A stretch of 64,000 bases of DNA from Massilia sp. Root335 (GTDB lineage: Bacteria; Pseudomonadota; Gammaproteobacteria; Burkholderiales; Burkholderiaceae_D): positions 209,651 to 273,650 of the forward strand of contig NZ_LMCY01000048.1 of the NCBI RefSeq assembly GCF_001425685.1. The letters run 5' to 3'. The position numbers and the translations under genes are program-made. The notes beneath the pieces were generated by a model. The model had not been told where the DNA came from, made no database searches, and saw only the letters and a list, made by a program, of their open reading frames with translations. Every line of letters begins with the position of its first letter. The stretch's first letter is position 1. Positions 47,246 to 59,292 of the stretch are shown here, in pieces.

Positions 47246-49204
47246 TTACGGGCAGGTGAACGACAGTTTAAACGGAATAATGGTCGCCAAGCCAGAAGGC
47301 GTGGTAACCGACACGTTGAACGAGGCCTGGGCCGGCGAGCATTGGGTCGGATTCGTGCTCGAAATACTGAACACGTGCGTGGAGCCCTGCGGGTCGGCGC
47401 CGACCGTCATCCCGGTCGGATCGTCCACGTTGACGTTCGAATGCGGCGCGATATTCGGCACGGTGCCGGGCATCACCGGGGCGGCATTGCCGTTGAGCAT
47501 GCTCGTGATCTCGACCTTGGAACCGGCCGGCATCGGGTTGTTGTTGAGGTCGTTCAGCTGCAGCGCAAACACCTTGGTCGCGCTGCCGCTGATGCTGCCG
47601 AGGTCGACGGGCTTGGTCAGGTCCAGCGGCGTCGCGCTGCCGTCCATGTACACGTACTTCACGCTGCTGCCGCTGAAGAAGATGGCCGTCCTGTCGAACA
47701 CGGTGTTGGTGCCGTCCGTCGAGCTGGCGCAGATCGTGGCCAGGCCGGGGCGGGTCGCGTCCGGGGTCGCGGCATTGCACGGCGTGGCCGGCAGGCCCGG
47801 CGTCGCCGCCCGCGGCGCCTGCGTGCGGAACGCAACCGAGCACACGCCGTTGACGGTATTGCAGCCGCCCTTGTCGGACGAGCCGATGGCGCCCATATTC
47901 GTCTGGAACACGACCGGCGTGCCGTCCGGGACCGGGTTGCCGAAGGCGTCGGCCAGCATCACCTGCACGTTCGTGGCCGACGGATTGTCCAGGGTCCAGC
48001 CCTCGACGTTGAACGAGCCGGAGCTCAGCGAGAACGCGCGCTGCACCGGCAGGCCCGTCGTCACGACGATCGAGTCGGACAAGGTGGAGATGTCGGCGCC
48101 GCCGTTGGTGGCCGTGCCCGGAAGCGTGGCCTGGACGCGGAACGACGTGGGCACGCTGCCCGAATTCACGGTCGTCACGACCTGGCCGGTGGCGTCGGTC
48201 GTATCGCTCGCCTTGTTGATCTTGACGGACGTCGACGCCGTGGTGAAGTTCACCAGCTTGCCGGCGAGCGGGTTGCCGAAGATGTCGACGACCTTGAAGG
48301 TCAGCGTGGCCGTCTCGGTGCGGCCGTTGCCGCCCTGGCCCTGGATCACGATCGACTGGTTCGTGGGCGACGCGCCGACGAACTGCACGGACGCGGCGGC
48401 CGGCGGGGCGATCGTCAGCGTGGCCGATGCCGACTTGGCGACGCCGGCCGCCGACACGGTGATCGTATCGTTGTTGGCGCAGCCCTTGTCGCGATACACC
48501 GTCTGGACGGTGCCGTTATTGGTCGGCACGGTCGCGGCCAGCGTCGCCTTGCCGGCCGTGACGCAGGCGGAGCTGAAGCTGACGTTGACCTGCTGGTCCG
48601 TGTACTTGCTCGATCCGTTCAGCACGTCGACGGACAGCACGGTCGAGCCATAGGCCTGGATGGCGGCGGGGCTGGCGCTCAGGGTGCCGAAGGTCAGCGT
48701 CGTGGCGCCGACCGAGTAGTTGGCGGTGCCGGTCGCAGTCGTGCCGGCCACGTTCGACGTGGCGGTCACGGTGCCCGCGCCGCCGGCGGCCAGGCTGGCG
48801 GCGCGCATGGAGATGCTCGCGACGCCGTTGACGTCGGTGAGCGCGGTGCCGGCGGTCGGCGAGAACACGGCCAGCGCATTGTCGGTGGCGAAGGTCACGA
48901 TCGCGTTCGGGACCGGCTTCTTGCTGGCGTCCAGCACGGTGGCCTTGACGGTCAGCGGCGTGGCGCCGGTGAGCGCGGTGGACGAGGCCCCTGCGGCATT
49001 CGTGAAGCCCAGCGTGACGGTCGGCGCCGCGGTCGCGGTGGTGCCGGTGCCGGTGCCCGTGCCCGTGCTGCCGGAGCCCGTACCGCCGCTCACCGTCCCG
49101 GGATTGCCGCCGCCGCCGCCGCACGCGGTCAGCACCATGGCCATCATCAGGCCGGCCGCGCGCACGCCGTGGCGCGCCGCGGATTCAGTCGTGAAATTCT
49201 TCAT
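47246..49204 (-). CDS. Lipoprotein with bacterial Ig-like repeats
   Basis: A 652-residue surface-type protein. The signal peptide ends in the lipobox LTAC; a Gly/Ser/Thr-rich linker with GTGTGTGT follows, then beta-rich repeats of the bacterial Ig-like (Big_1, invasin-like) type, recognisable by segments such as [14 protein letters not shown] with [11 protein letters not shown], and [11 protein letters not shown] with [10 protein letters not shown]. Cysteine pairs in the later repeats suggest disulfides and export. It lies between pilQ and aroKB on the same strand as the pilus operon, so it could be an outer-membrane or pilus-associated adhesin; that role is inferred only from position. Confidence 0.82.
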   Translation of the reverse strand: MKNFTTESAARHGVRAAGLMMAMVLTACGGGGGNPGTVSGGTGSGSTGTGTGTGTTATAAPTVTLGFTNAAGASSTALTGATPLTVKATVLDASKKPVPNAIVTFATDNALAVFSPTAGTALTDVNGVASISMRAASLAAGGAGTVTATSNVAGTTATGTANYSVGATTLTFGTLSASPAAIQAYGSTVLSVDVLNGSSKYTDQQVNVSFSSACVTAGKATLAATVPTNNGTVQTVYRDKGCANNDTITVSAAGVAKSASATLTIAPPAAASVQFVGASPTNQSIVIQGQGGNGRTETATLTFKVVDIFGNPLAGKLVNFTTASTSVKINKASDTTDATGQVVTTVNSGSVPTSFRVQATLPGTATNGGADISTLSDSIVVTTGLPVQRAFSLSSGSFNVEGWTLDNPSATNVQVMLADAFGNPVPDGTPVVFQTNMGAIGSSDKGGCNTVNGVCSVAFRTQAPRAATPGLPATPCNAATPDATRPGLATICASSTDGTNTVFDRTAIFFSGSSVKYVYMDGSATPLDLTKPVDLGSISGSATKVFALQLNDLNNNPMPAGSKVEITSMLNGNAAPVMPGTVPNIAPHSNVNVDDPTGMTVGADPQGSTHVFSISSTNPTQCSPAQASFNVSVTTPSGLATIIPFKLSFTCP

Positions 49205-49229
49205 GTGTTTGCTGTTATGGATGGTTCTG

Positions 49230-51383
49230 TCAATGGCCGTTCTGCAGGCGCTCGGCCACGATCTTCGGCGTGATGAAGACGAGCAGCTCGGTCTTGGTGT
49301 TCTCGCGCGACGTCGACTTGAACAGGTTGCCCACGACGGGGATGTCGCCGAACAGCGGCACCTTGCTGTCGTTGTGGGTCTCGGTCATCTGGTAGATACC
49401 GCCCAGCACCACCGTGCCGCCGTTCTCGACCATCACCTTCGTCTTCACGTGCTGGGTGTTGATGGCGAAGCCCGCCGTGGTCGACTCGCCCTTCGAATCC
49501 TTGGCGACGTCCACGTCCAGCACGACGTTGCCGTCCGGCGTGATCTGCGGCGTGACTTCCAGCTTGAGGTTCGCCTTCTTGAACGTGACCGACGTGGCGC
49601 CGCTGCTGGTGGCCTGCTGGTACGGCAGCTCGACGCCCTGCTCGATGATGGCCGGGACGTTGTCTTCGGTGACGACGCGCGGGCTGGAGATGATCTTGCC
49701 CTTGCCGTCCGCTTCCAGCGCCGACAGTTCCAGGTTGAGGAAGCGGTTCGCGGCCGAGGAGAACAGCGAGAACGCGATCGTCGGCGCCGTCACGCCGTTG
49801 ATGCCGGACGCCGGCAGATTGACCAGCGTGCTGTTGGTATAGCCGTCGCCCTTGTCCGGGGTCTGGCCCGTGATCTGGCCCACGCCCGTCAGGTTGCCGC
49901 CGATCGCCACGCGCTGGTTGCCGCTGACCTGGTAGCCCGAATCGCCGCCGCGCAGGTTGCGCAGGTCGGCGAAACCGAGCTTGGCGCCGAGGTTGCGCGA
50001 GAAACCGTCGTTGGCTTCCACGAGGCGCGCTTCGACGAGCACCTGCTTGGTCGCGACGTCCGTCTTCTGGATCAGTTTGCGGATGTCCTCGATCTTGGAC
50101 GCGATGTCGGTCACGAACAGCTGGTTCGTGCGCGGATCGATGATGGCGCTGCCGCGCTTGGACAGCACGCGGTTCTTGCCGCCGCCGTCGCTGCTCGCGC
50201 CGCCGCCCTGGTCCAGGCCGAACACGGTGCGGAACGCTTCCGCCTTCTGGTAGTTCAGCTGGAAGATCTCGGAATGCAGCGGCTCCAGTTCGGAGATCTG
50301 GGCGCGCTGTTCGAGCTCCAGCTTTTCCTTGGTCAGCAGTTCTTCCTTGGGCGCGATCCACAGCACGTTGCCGTTCTTGCGCATGTCCAGGCCCTTGGCC
50401 TGCAGGACGACGTCGAGCGCCTGGTCCCACGGCACGTCCTTCAGGCGCAGCGTGAGGTTGCCGGTGACGGAGTCGCTCGTGATGATGTTCAGGCCCGAGA
50501 TGTCGGCGATCGCCTGCAACGCCTGGCGCACCTCGACGTTCTGGAAGTTGAACGACAGCTTCTCGCCCCGGTAGCCGGTGCCGCCGGCGCCGCCGGCCGG
50601 TCGGTTCGGGTCTTCCTTCACGGGCTTGACGTCGATGACGAGCTGGGTGTCGCTCTGGTAGACGCTCTGCTCCCAGTTGCCCTGGGTGTCCACGACCATG
50701 TGCGTGTTCTCTCCCTGCGGCGTGGTCGTGATGCGCGACACGGGCGTGCCGAAGTCCGTCACGTCCAGGCGGCGGCGCAGCGAGGGCGGCACGCCGGTCT
50801 TGAGGAAGTCGACCAGGATCTGCGCGCCAACCTGGCGCACGTCGACGGCGACCTGGCCGTTCGGCAGGTCGACGACGATGCGGCCTTCGCCGTTACTGCC
50901 GCGGCGGAAATCGAGGTCGCGCAACAGCTGGGATGCCACCGGCGCGGCGGCCGGTGCGACGGCCGGCTGGCCGGACGCATCGACGGCACGCGCGGGCGCG
51001 CCCGAGCCTTCGACGGTGACGATGACGTCCTTGCCGTCGACGGCGGCGGCATAGTTCAGCACGCGCTTGAGGTTCAGCACGAGGCGCGTGCGCGCGCCCG
51101 CCTGCACGACGTTCACGCTGCGCACGTCGCCGAGGTTGATGTCCTGGGCGTTCTTGCCGGTGGCGTTGGCGGTGGCGCCGAAATCGAGGGCGATGCGGGC
51201 CGGATTGGTGATCGAGAAGCCGATCGGCGGCTGCTTCGGCGCCTCCTTCATGGCCACTTTGATGACGACGTTGCCGCCCTGCTGATTGGCGCTGATCGAC
51301 TCGATCGCGTTGTCCTGGGCCCAGGCGCCCGCCGCGGCCAGCGCCAGCAGCAGTCCGCCGGCGACGGAAAGGAATCGGGTCAT
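49230..51383 (-). CDS. pilQ: Type IV pilus secretin PilQ
   Basis: PilQ forms the outer-membrane ring through which the pilus fibre passes. The 717-residue protein has a signal peptide, two AMIN domains in the first 300 residues, a secretin N-terminal domain (NFQNVEVRQALQAIADISG) and the C-terminal secretin core with VPLFGDIPVVGNLF and LLVFITPKIV. Last gene of pilMNOPQ; its start overlaps the pilP stop by four bases. Confidence 0.97.
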   Translation of the reverse strand: MTRFLSVAGGLLLALAAAGAWAQDNAIESISANQQGGNVVIKVAMKEAPKQPPIGFSITNPARIALDFGATANATGKNAQDINLGDVRSVNVVQAGARTRLVLNLKRVLNYAAAVDGKDVIVTVEGSGAPARAVDASGQPAVAPAAAPVASQLLRDLDFRRGSNGEGRIVVDLPNGQVAVDVRQVGAQILVDFLKTGVPPSLRRRLDVTDFGTPVSRITTTPQGENTHMVVDTQGNWEQSVYQSDTQLVIDVKPVKEDPNRPAGGAGGTGYRGEKLSFNFQNVEVRQALQAIADISGLNIITSDSVTGNLTLRLKDVPWDQALDVVLQAKGLDMRKNGNVLWIAPKEELLTKEKLELEQRAQISELEPLHSEIFQLNYQKAEAFRTVFGLDQGGGASSDGGGKNRVLSKRGSAIIDPRTNQLFVTDIASKIEDIRKLIQKTDVATKQVLVEARLVEANDGFSRNLGAKLGFADLRNLRGGDSGYQVSGNQRVAIGGNLTGVGQITGQTPDKGDGYTNSTLVNLPASGINGVTAPTIAFSLFSSAANRFLNLELSALEADGKGKIISSPRVVTEDNVPAIIEQGVELPYQQATSSGATSVTFKKANLKLEVTPQITPDGNVVLDVDVAKDSKGESTTAGFAINTQHVKTKVMVENGGTVVLGGIYQMTETHNDSKVPLFGDIPVVGNLFKSTSRENTKTELLVFITPKIVAERLQNGH

Positions 51384-51919
51384 TTATGGTTCTCCTTGGT
51401 TTGCAGCTCCAGCTTCGTCACGCGGCCGGACCATTCTCCGGCGGCGTCCTGCACCACTTCACGGATGTCGATGGCGTCCTCGCCCACGTGCGTGACGACG
51501 CCGAAATTCTGGCCGATGCGCTGGCCCGTCTTCACCTGATACAGCGAGCGGTCCACCTGCAGCAGTGCGTAGCGGGTGCCGCCCTTTTCCATCGTGCCGA
51601 CCATCTGCATGGTGTCGAGCGGGAAGGTCTCCAGCAGCTCGCGCGGCCGCTGCAGGTCCGGCTGGTTCGGGTTGTTCGAGGTCGCCGCGGTGCGGGCCAG
51701 TTCGCCCAGCAGCTTGTTCGGATCGAACGGGTCGACGGCGTCCTTCGCGCCATAGGCGTAGGGCAGGAAATCCTTGGGGGCGGCCAGCGGCTTCACGGTC
51801 GGATGGGTGTCGTGCTTCACCTGTTCCATCCAGTCGCGCACCTCGCGCACGTCGGAATCGCCGCAGCCGGCCAGCAGCGCGGACGCCAGCGCCATCCCCA
51901 TCACGATGCGCGCGCTCAT
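51380..51919 (-). CDS. pilP: Type IV pilus lipoprotein PilP
   Basis: A 179-residue inner-membrane lipoprotein (lipobox LLAGC, Cys about residue 19) with the PilP beta domain, ending in VTHVGEDAIDIREVVQDAAGEW. PilP connects the PilMNO inner-membrane complex to the PilQ secretin. Four-base overlaps with pilO upstream and pilQ downstream show coupled translation. Confidence 0.95.
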   Translation of the reverse strand: MSARIVMGMALASALLAGCGDSDVREVRDWMEQVKHDTHPTVKPLAAPKDFLPYAYGAKDAVDPFDPNKLLGELARTAATSNNPNQPDLQRPRELLETFPLDTMQMVGTMEKGGTRYALLQVDRSLYQVKTGQRIGQNFGVVTHVGEDAIDIREVVQDAAGEWSGRVTKLELQTKENHK

Positions 51920-52593
51920 GCCTTGCTCCCCTTGCCGTCCTTGCCGTTCTTCTTGCTCTTGCGCGCCTTCGCCTGCGCGTCCAGTTCATCCTGGTCGAGG
52001 TAGCGGAAGGTCTTGGCGATGGCGTCCAGCGACAGCGTGCCGTCCTTGCCGGCCGTGAGGGCCAGGTTGTTCAGGGTGACGATGCGCGGCATCTTGGCCA
52101 TGTCGGCCGCGAACTCGCCGATGTCGTGGTAGTGGCCCGTGACCTTGATGTCGATCGGCAGCTCGGCATAGTAATCCTTGACGACGACCTGGCCCGGCTT
52201 GAACAGCTCGAACTGCAGGCCGCGCCCGATGCCGGCCTGGTTGATGTCGGACAGCAGCGCCGCCATCTCGGCCTTGCTCGGCAACTGCTTTTCCAGGCGC
52301 TCGACGTAGAGGTTCACCTGCTGCTGCTGGGCCTCCAGCGCGTCCAGGTTGATGGCCTGCGCCATCTTGATCTTGTAGTCGTCACGCAGCTTGAGTTCCT
52401 GCGCGGCGAGTGCATCCTGTTCCTCGAACTGGCCGCTCCAGTAAAAGAAGTAGCCGAGGCCCATGACGGCCGCCATCACGCCGGCCGCGCACAACAGGCG
52501 CGGCGCCAGCGGCCACAGGCCCGGATGGCGTCCCTGCAGGCCCTCGAACTGGGCCGCCAGGTCGGCGAAAGACTGTTTCAGATCGATGTTCAT
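51916..52593 (-). CDS. pilO: Type IV pilus assembly protein PilO
   Basis: A 225-residue inner-membrane protein with one transmembrane helix (about residues 33-51), a coiled-coil stretch rich in Gln (LEAQQQQVNLYVERLEKQL) and a ferredoxin-like periplasmic domain (YAELPIDIKVTGHYHDIGEF). PilO pairs with PilN and carries PilP. A Lys-rich tail ends it. The ATG at 52593 overlaps the pilN stop by four bases. Confidence 0.96.
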   Translation of the reverse strand: MNIDLKQSFADLAAQFEGLQGRHPGLWPLAPRLLCAAGVMAAVMGLGYFFYWSGQFEEQDALAAQELKLRDDYKIKMAQAINLDALEAQQQQVNLYVERLEKQLPSKAEMAALLSDINQAGIGRGLQFELFKPGQVVVKDYYAELPIDIKVTGHYHDIGEFAADMAKMPRIVTLNNLALTAGKDGTLSLDAIAKTFRYLDQDELDAQAKARKSKKNGKDGKGSKA

Positions 52594-53225
52594 GACTTGG
52601 TGCCTGCCGTGGTTGCGGCGTTCGCGCCCTTTTTCGCGGCGGCCGGCTTGCCGTCGTCGTCGTTCTGGCGGGCGCGCTTGATCGCGACGTTCAACGTGAA
52701 TTCGACGACCTTGCGTCCGGTCTTGCTCTGCGCGAGCGTGGCGGCGCGCACCTCGGTCAGGTCCGGGCGCTCGAGCCACGGCGAGTTGCCGGACAGGTTG
52801 CGCAGCAATTCCGCCACGCGCTCCTGCGACTGCGCATAACCGTTCAGCATCACGCGCTGGCCGTCCTGCTTGAAGCCCTTGAGGTACACGCCGTCCGGCG
52901 TCTGGCGCACCAGTTCGTCGAGCAGGTAGACGGGCTGGTTGCGGTCGCCCTGCAGGTCCTCGACGGCCTGCTGGCGCGCCTTCAGGCCCTCGATCTCGGA
53001 CTTCAGGCTGGCGATCTTGCTGATCTTCTTGTCCAGGTCCGCGTTGGCGTTCTTGAGCACCAGATTGCGTTCGTTGTGGACCGCGATGCGGCTCGCGTTG
53101 TAGCCGCCCACGAGCAGCACGAGCGCGGCGCCGGCGACGCCGCCCAGGGCCAGCAGCGCGGCGAACGCGGCCTGCTTCTGCTTGCGCTTCGCTTCCCGGT
53201 GCGGGAGCAGGTTAATGCGGATCAT
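52590..53225 (-). CDS. pilN: Type IV pilus assembly protein PilN
   Basis: A 211-residue inner-membrane protein that begins with the conserved cytoplasmic stretch MIRINLLPHREAKRK, the part that binds PilM, followed by a transmembrane helix (about 22-42), a coiled coil and a periplasmic fold. It forms dimers with PilO. Its start shares one base with the pilM stop. An Ala/Lys-rich tail ends it. Confidence 0.96.
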   Translation of the reverse strand: MIRINLLPHREAKRKQKQAAFAALLALGGVAGAALVLLVGGYNASRIAVHNERNLVLKNANADLDKKISKIASLKSEIEGLKARQQAVEDLQGDRNQPVYLLDELVRQTPDGVYLKGFKQDGQRVMLNGYAQSQERVAELLRNLSGNSPWLERPDLTEVRAATLAQSKTGRKVVEFTLNVAIKRARQNDDDGKPAAAKKGANAATTAGTKS

Positions 53226-54298
53226 CAGCCGAACCTCCGCAACGCCAGGCCGCAGGCGACGAGATAGCCGGGTGCGTCGTTGCGCAGCTGCTGCTCGCGC
53301 ACGCTGGCGCCAAGCTGCATGCCGTGGAACGGCGCCACGACGGAAGTCGCGATGCGCGTACGGCCGGCGATGATGTCGGGCAGGCCGGCCAGCTGGGCGC
53401 TGCCGCCCGCGAGGCAGATCTGGTCGATGCGCGTGTACGGCGTCGACGTGTAGAAGAACTGGATCGCGCGCGTGACTTCCAGCGCGGCGTTCTCCAGCCA
53501 GGGCGCCAGCAGGTCGGCGCGATAATTGTCCGGCAGGTCGCCGGCCTTCTTGCGCGTTTCCGCTTCCTCGAACGAGAGGCCGTAGGCGCGCACGATGTCC
53601 TGGGTCAGCTGCACGCCGCCGAACGGCTGCTCGCGTTCGTAGACGGTCTCGCCGTTCTGCAGCACCGAGACGTGGGTGGCCTGGGCGCCGATCTGGAACA
53701 GCGCGACGATGCGGTCCTTCGGGCCGTTGTCGCCGTCGAGCAGGCGCTGCAGCGCGGCGCGCGCTGCATACGATTCGATGTCCATCACGGTGGCCGTCAG
53801 CCCCGCCGCTTCGGCGATGGCGACGCGGTCCTCGACCTTTTCGCGGCGCGCGGCGGCCAGCATCACTTCCATGTCCTCGGGCGAGTTGCCGGCCGGCCCG
53901 ATCACGTCGAAGTCGAGGCTGACCTCGTCCAGCGCGAACGGGATATACTGGCTGGCCTCGGACTCGACCTGCACTTCGAGCTGGTCTTCCGGCAGGCCGG
54001 CCGGCAGGATGATTTTCTTGGTGATGACGGCGGCTGGCGGCATGCCGAGCGCCACGTGCTTGATGCGCGTGCCGCTCTTCTGCACGACGCGGCGCACCGC
54101 GTCCGACACCGCTTCGATATTCTCGATGTTGCCGTCGACGACGGCGCCGCGCGGCAGCGGTTCGGCCGCATGGCGTTCGAGCCGCAATTCGCCCTTGCCG
54201 CCATCGGACAACTCGACCAGGCGCACGCCGGACGTACTGATGTCGAGTCCGACCAATGGCGGGCTCTTCTGTCCGAACAAGGAACCTAGACTGATCAC
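53225..54298 (-). CDS. pilM: Type IV pilus assembly protein PilM
   Basis: A 357-residue actin-like cytoplasmic protein (FtsA/PilM family) that binds the N-terminus of PilN and the pilus motor. It has the phosphate loop VGLDISTSGVRLVEL and the later adenosine-site ICLAGGSAQLAGL. First gene of the pilMNOPQ operon; the promoter must be in 54299-54622, shared with the divergent penicillin-binding-protein gene. Confidence 0.96.
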   Translation of the reverse strand: MISLGSLFGQKSPPLVGLDISTSGVRLVELSDGGKGELRLERHAAEPLPRGAVVDGNIENIEAVSDAVRRVVQKSGTRIKHVALGMPPAAVITKKIILPAGLPEDQLEVQVESEASQYIPFALDEVSLDFDVIGPAGNSPEDMEVMLAAARREKVEDRVAIAEAAGLTATVMDIESYAARAALQRLLDGDNGPKDRIVALFQIGAQATHVSVLQNGETVYEREQPFGGVQLTQDIVRAYGLSFEEAETRKKAGDLPDNYRADLLAPWLENAALEVTRAIQFFYTSTPYTRIDQICLAGGSAQLAGLPDIIAGRTRIATSVVAPFHGMQLGASVREQQLRNDAPGYLVACGLALRRFG

Positions 54299-54622
54299 GA
54301 GCGCACTCCCTCTCTGCTACTTCTGCGTTCCTGAAATGTCGGAACGGCTTTGAACGCCCGCGTGGGGAACTATTGAAAAATCATGGATATAGTGCGGATA
54401 TATCAGGCACTGCATTGAATCGTAGCAATACTGATGTGCAAGGACAAGAAATTTCTACACGGGAACATATCCAGGCGAAGCAGGAAAGCGACACTTCGTT
54501 ACTCCCTGATATCGATCAATATTGTCACCGCTTCCACACCTGTTGTTCGCTTGTCTATCAGTGCCTCAAAAACGCCCCTGCCTTATAATGAACTGGATCA
54601 ATAAAGCGACCCCACATCCCGC
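54299..54622. promoter_or_regulatory. Divergent promoter region between pilM and the PBP gene
   Basis: No convincing gene is present. A consensus TATAAT at 54584-54589 reads toward the penicillin-binding-protein gene, 34 bases before its ATG, though without a good -35. The region is less GC-rich than its surroundings. The pilM promoter is expected on the other strand here but is not obvious. Confidence 0.5.
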
Positions 54623-56974
<2,352 letters not shown>

Positions 56975-56987
56975 TTTCCGACGCCGC

Positions 56988-57070
56988 GTCGTGCCGGCGT
57001 TACGGTCGTGCCGGCGTTACGCGTGGGCGGGGCCGCCCACCGGCCGTAGGGTGGGCACCCCGTGCCCACC
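56988..57070. repeat. Tandem 17-bp repeat and two GC hairpins between convergent genes
   Basis: The unit gtcgtgccggcgttacg occurs twice in tandem without mismatch (56988-57004 and 57005-57021). It is followed by the hairpins gtgggcgg/ccgcccac (57023-57040) and ggtgggcac/gtgcccacc (57050-57070). The second matches the repeat after thiE. They lie between the PBP gene and convergent cyaY and may stop transcription from both sides. Confidence 0.75.
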
Positions 57071-57088
57071 ATGCGCACGCCGAGGAAT

Positions 57089-57418
57089 TCAACGCAATTT
57101 GACGGGCGCCCCGCCCTGCTCCGTGGCGAAATCGGACAACGACGTGAAGAACTCCGTGTCGTTGCGCGTATTGCGCCACTCGTCGCCCACGCGCTTGTAA
57201 TGGAAACCGCCGGCCCGCGCCGCGATCCACATTTCCTGCAGCGGCGCCTGGCTGTTGACGATGATCTTCGAGCCGTTGTCGACGAACTCGATCTCGAGGA
57301 CGTTGCCGCTGCGCTTGCACTCGACGTCGACCACGTCCTGCTCGAACAGGCGGTCGAACGCCTGTTCGATCTCGTTCAGGGTGGACTCGGCCAGGGCCAA
57401 AAATTCGGATTCGGTCAT
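57089..57418 (-). CDS. cyaY: Iron donor protein CyaY (bacterial frataxin)
   Basis: A 109-residue frataxin homologue that binds iron and modulates iron-sulfur cluster assembly. The acidic first helix (MTESEFLALAESTLNEIEQAF with several Glu/Asp) and the beta-sheet segments NVLEIEFVDNGSKIIVN and QEMWIAARAGGFHY are typical. The ATG at 57418 has a ggag site. It is divergent from lptM-lysA, a conserved arrangement. Confidence 0.96.
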   Translation of the reverse strand: MTESEFLALAESTLNEIEQAFDRLFEQDVVDVECKRSGNVLEIEFVDNGSKIIVNSQAPLQEMWIAARAGGFHYKRVGDEWRNTRNDTEFFTSLSDFATEQGGAPVKLR

Positions 57419-57447
57419 GCTACACTCCAAGGTCTGCTAATCAAACC

Positions 57448-57735
57448 GTGATTCTAAACGTGAAGTCCCCATTTGCGCTCCTGACAAGCCTGGCGACCCT
57501 GATGGCGCTGTCGGCCTGCGGCCAGACCGGCCCGCTCACCATGCCGAAACCGCCCGCCCGGATCCCCGCCGCGAACACCAACGCGGCCGCGACCGGCACC
57601 ACCAAGAACACGGCCACGCCGGCCATCCAGATCTCGCCCCCGGCCCCCGCCGCCGGCGTGACGGTCCCCGCCGCCGGCTCGAACGCGAACAATACCGAGG
57701 CGCCCAACCAGCCCCCGCCGGCCACCCAACAGTAA
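57448..57735 (+). CDS. lptM: LPS translocon maturation lipoprotein LptM
   Basis: A 95-residue small lipoprotein with the lipobox LSAC followed by the hallmark CGQTGPL motif. LptM binds the LptDE translocon and helps LptD disulfide maturation. The rest is a Pro/Ala/Thr/Asn-rich disordered tail, longer than in E. coli. Two GTG codons are possible starts, 57448 and 57460; neither has a strong ribosome site. Position just before lysA and divergent from cyaY is the usual one. Confidence 0.88.
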   Translation: MILNVKSPFALLTSLATLMALSACGQTGPLTMPKPPARIPAANTNAAATGTTKNTATPAIQISPPAPAAGVTVPAAGSNANNTEAPNQPPPATQQ

Positions 57736-57746
57736 GCACCGATTCC

Positions 57747-59021
57747 ATGTCTCACTTCACTTATCAAGACGGCGTCCTGTACGCCGAACGCGTTCCCCTG
57801 TCCGCCATCGCCACCGAACACGGCACCCCGACCTACGTCTATTCGAAAGCCCAGCTGCTGGAAAACTTCGCCGGCTACGCGCGCCCGTGCGCGGGCCGCG
57901 ATGCGCTGGTCTGCTATGCGATGAAGGCCAACTCCAACCTGGCCATCCTCGACCTGCTGGCGCGGCAAGGCGCCGGCTTCGACATCGTGTCGGGCGGCGA
58001 ACTGCTGCGCGTGATCGCCGCCGGCGGCGACCCGGGCAAGGTGATCTTTTCGGGCGTCGGCAAGACCGCGGCCGAGATCGCGCTGGCGCTCGAGAAGGGC
58101 ATCCTGTGCTTCAACGTCGAGTCGATTCCGGAACTGCACCGCATCAACGAAGTCGCCGGCCGCATGGGCAAGCGCGCGCCCGTCTCGCTGCGCGTGAACC
58201 CGAACGTCGACGCCAAGACCCACCCGTACATCGCGACCGGCCTCAAGGCCAGCAAGTTCGGCGTCGCGTTCTCGGACGCGCTGGCAACCTACCGCACGGC
58301 CGCGCAGCTGCCGCACCTGGACGTCGTCGGCATCGACTGCCACATCGGCTCGCAACTGCTGGACGACGCCCCGCTGCTGGAAGCGCTGGACAAGCTGATC
58401 GAACTGATCGACACGCTGGCGAGCGAAGGCATCCACATCCACCACCTGGACGTGGGCGGCGGTCTCGGCATCGACTACGGCACGGGCGAGTCGTCGCCGG
58501 TGCCGATCGCCCACTACGTCGAGCGCGTGTTCGCGCGCGTGGACGCCTGGCGCGCCGAGAAGCACGGCGGCCGTCCGCTCAAGGTGATCTTCGAGCCGGG
58601 CCGTTCCATCGTGGGCAATACGGGCGTGCTGCTGATGGCCGTCGAGTTCCTCAAGCCGGGCGAGGAAAAGAATTTCTGCGTCGTCGACGCCGCCATGAAC
58701 GACATGGCGCGCCCGACCCTGTACCAGGCCTGGATGGACGTCAAGCCGGTCGTGCAGCGTGACGGCGCGGCCGTCACGTACGACCTCGTCGGCCCCGTGT
58801 GCGAGTCGGGCGACTGGCTGGCCCGCGACCGCGACCTGGCCGTCGAGCCGGGCGATGTGCTGGCCATGATGGCGGCCGGCGCGTACGGGTTCACGATGGC
58901 CTCGAACTACAACACGCGCGGGCGTGCGGCCGAGGTGCTCGTCGATGGCGACCAGGTGCATGTCATCCGTCGCCGCGAAAATCCGGCGGACCTGTTCGCG
59001 CTCGAAACCATCGTCAAATAA
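57747..59021 (+). CDS. lysA: Diaminopimelate decarboxylase
   Basis: LysA decarboxylates meso-diaminopimelate to lysine. The 424-residue PLP enzyme has the cofactor Lys60 in YAMKANSN, the phosphate loop GGGLGIDYG, the EPGRSIVGNTG stretch and the substrate Cys in CESGDWLARDR. It starts 11 bases after lptM, so they are likely one transcript. Length normal. Confidence 0.98.
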   Translation: MSHFTYQDGVLYAERVPLSAIATEHGTPTYVYSKAQLLENFAGYARPCAGRDALVCYAMKANSNLAILDLLARQGAGFDIVSGGELLRVIAAGGDPGKVIFSGVGKTAAEIALALEKGILCFNVESIPELHRINEVAGRMGKRAPVSLRVNPNVDAKTHPYIATGLKASKFGVAFSDALATYRTAAQLPHLDVVGIDCHIGSQLLDDAPLLEALDKLIELIDTLASEGIHIHHLDVGGGLGIDYGTGESSPVPIAHYVERVFARVDAWRAEKHGGRPLKVIFEPGRSIVGNTGVLLMAVEFLKPGEEKNFCVVDAAMNDMARPTLYQAWMDVKPVVQRDGAAVTYDLVGPVCESGDWLARDRDLAVEPGDVLAMMAAGAYGFTMASNYNTRGRAAEVLVDGDQVHVIRRRENPADLFALETIVK

Positions 59022-59043
59022 CCGCTTCTCCGCTGCGTGAAAA

Positions 59044-59071
59044 CGTCGTCCCCGCGAAGGCGGGGACCCAA
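59044..59071 (+). repeat. Half copy of the dispersed intergenic repeat
   Basis: cgtcgtccccgcgaaggcgg followed by ggacccaa matches the left arm of the repeats at 2133 and 44242. It contains a short stem ccccgc-gaa-ggcgggg and lies 22 bases after the lysA stop, so it may act as its terminator hairpin. Confidence 0.65.
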
Positions 59072-59081
59072 GTTTCCAGGT

Positions 59082-59264
59082 TCATTCCCTCCCCCTCGAC
59101 CGGTCATCCGGCCACATCTGCGCCGCACACGCGGCCGCCTGGTCATTCCACCGGCCGCCGAGGTCGAGACACCGTTCGAGCACCCCATAGCGCGGCCGCC
59201 CCATGCCGAAAACGAGCACGAGGGCCAGGACCACGACGATTACCAGCGCAAGGGGCCACTTCAT
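59082..59264 (-). CDS. Small single-pass membrane protein
   Basis: A 60-residue protein with one strongly hydrophobic helix (residues 5-20) and a short tail with two cysteines around a GGRW turn (RCLDLGGRWN, then CAAQ). This CLDxGGRW-like pattern is seen in other tiny proteobacterial membrane proteins of unknown role, which makes it more credible than a chance frame. It lies downstream of msrQ on the same strand. Function unknown. Confidence 0.6.
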   Translation of the reverse strand: MKWPLALVIVVVLALVLVFGMGRPRYGVLERCLDLGGRWNDQAAACAAQMWPDDRSRGRE

Positions 59265-59292
59265 GTCAGGCAGTATGCATCAGGGTCTCCGG

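Noticed and set aside
48720-51539. Long open frame antisense to pilQ and the Ig-like lipoprotein gene
   Set aside because: Mirror frame of well-supported genes with no conserved features.
54373-54588. 71-codon frame between pilM and the PBP gene
   Set aside because: No ribosome site, no motif, and it covers the expected promoter region.
56988-57070. Possible CRISPR-like repeat because of the tandem 17-bp unit
   Set aside because: Only two adjacent copies without spacers and no cas genes; it is a simple tandem duplication next to hairpins.
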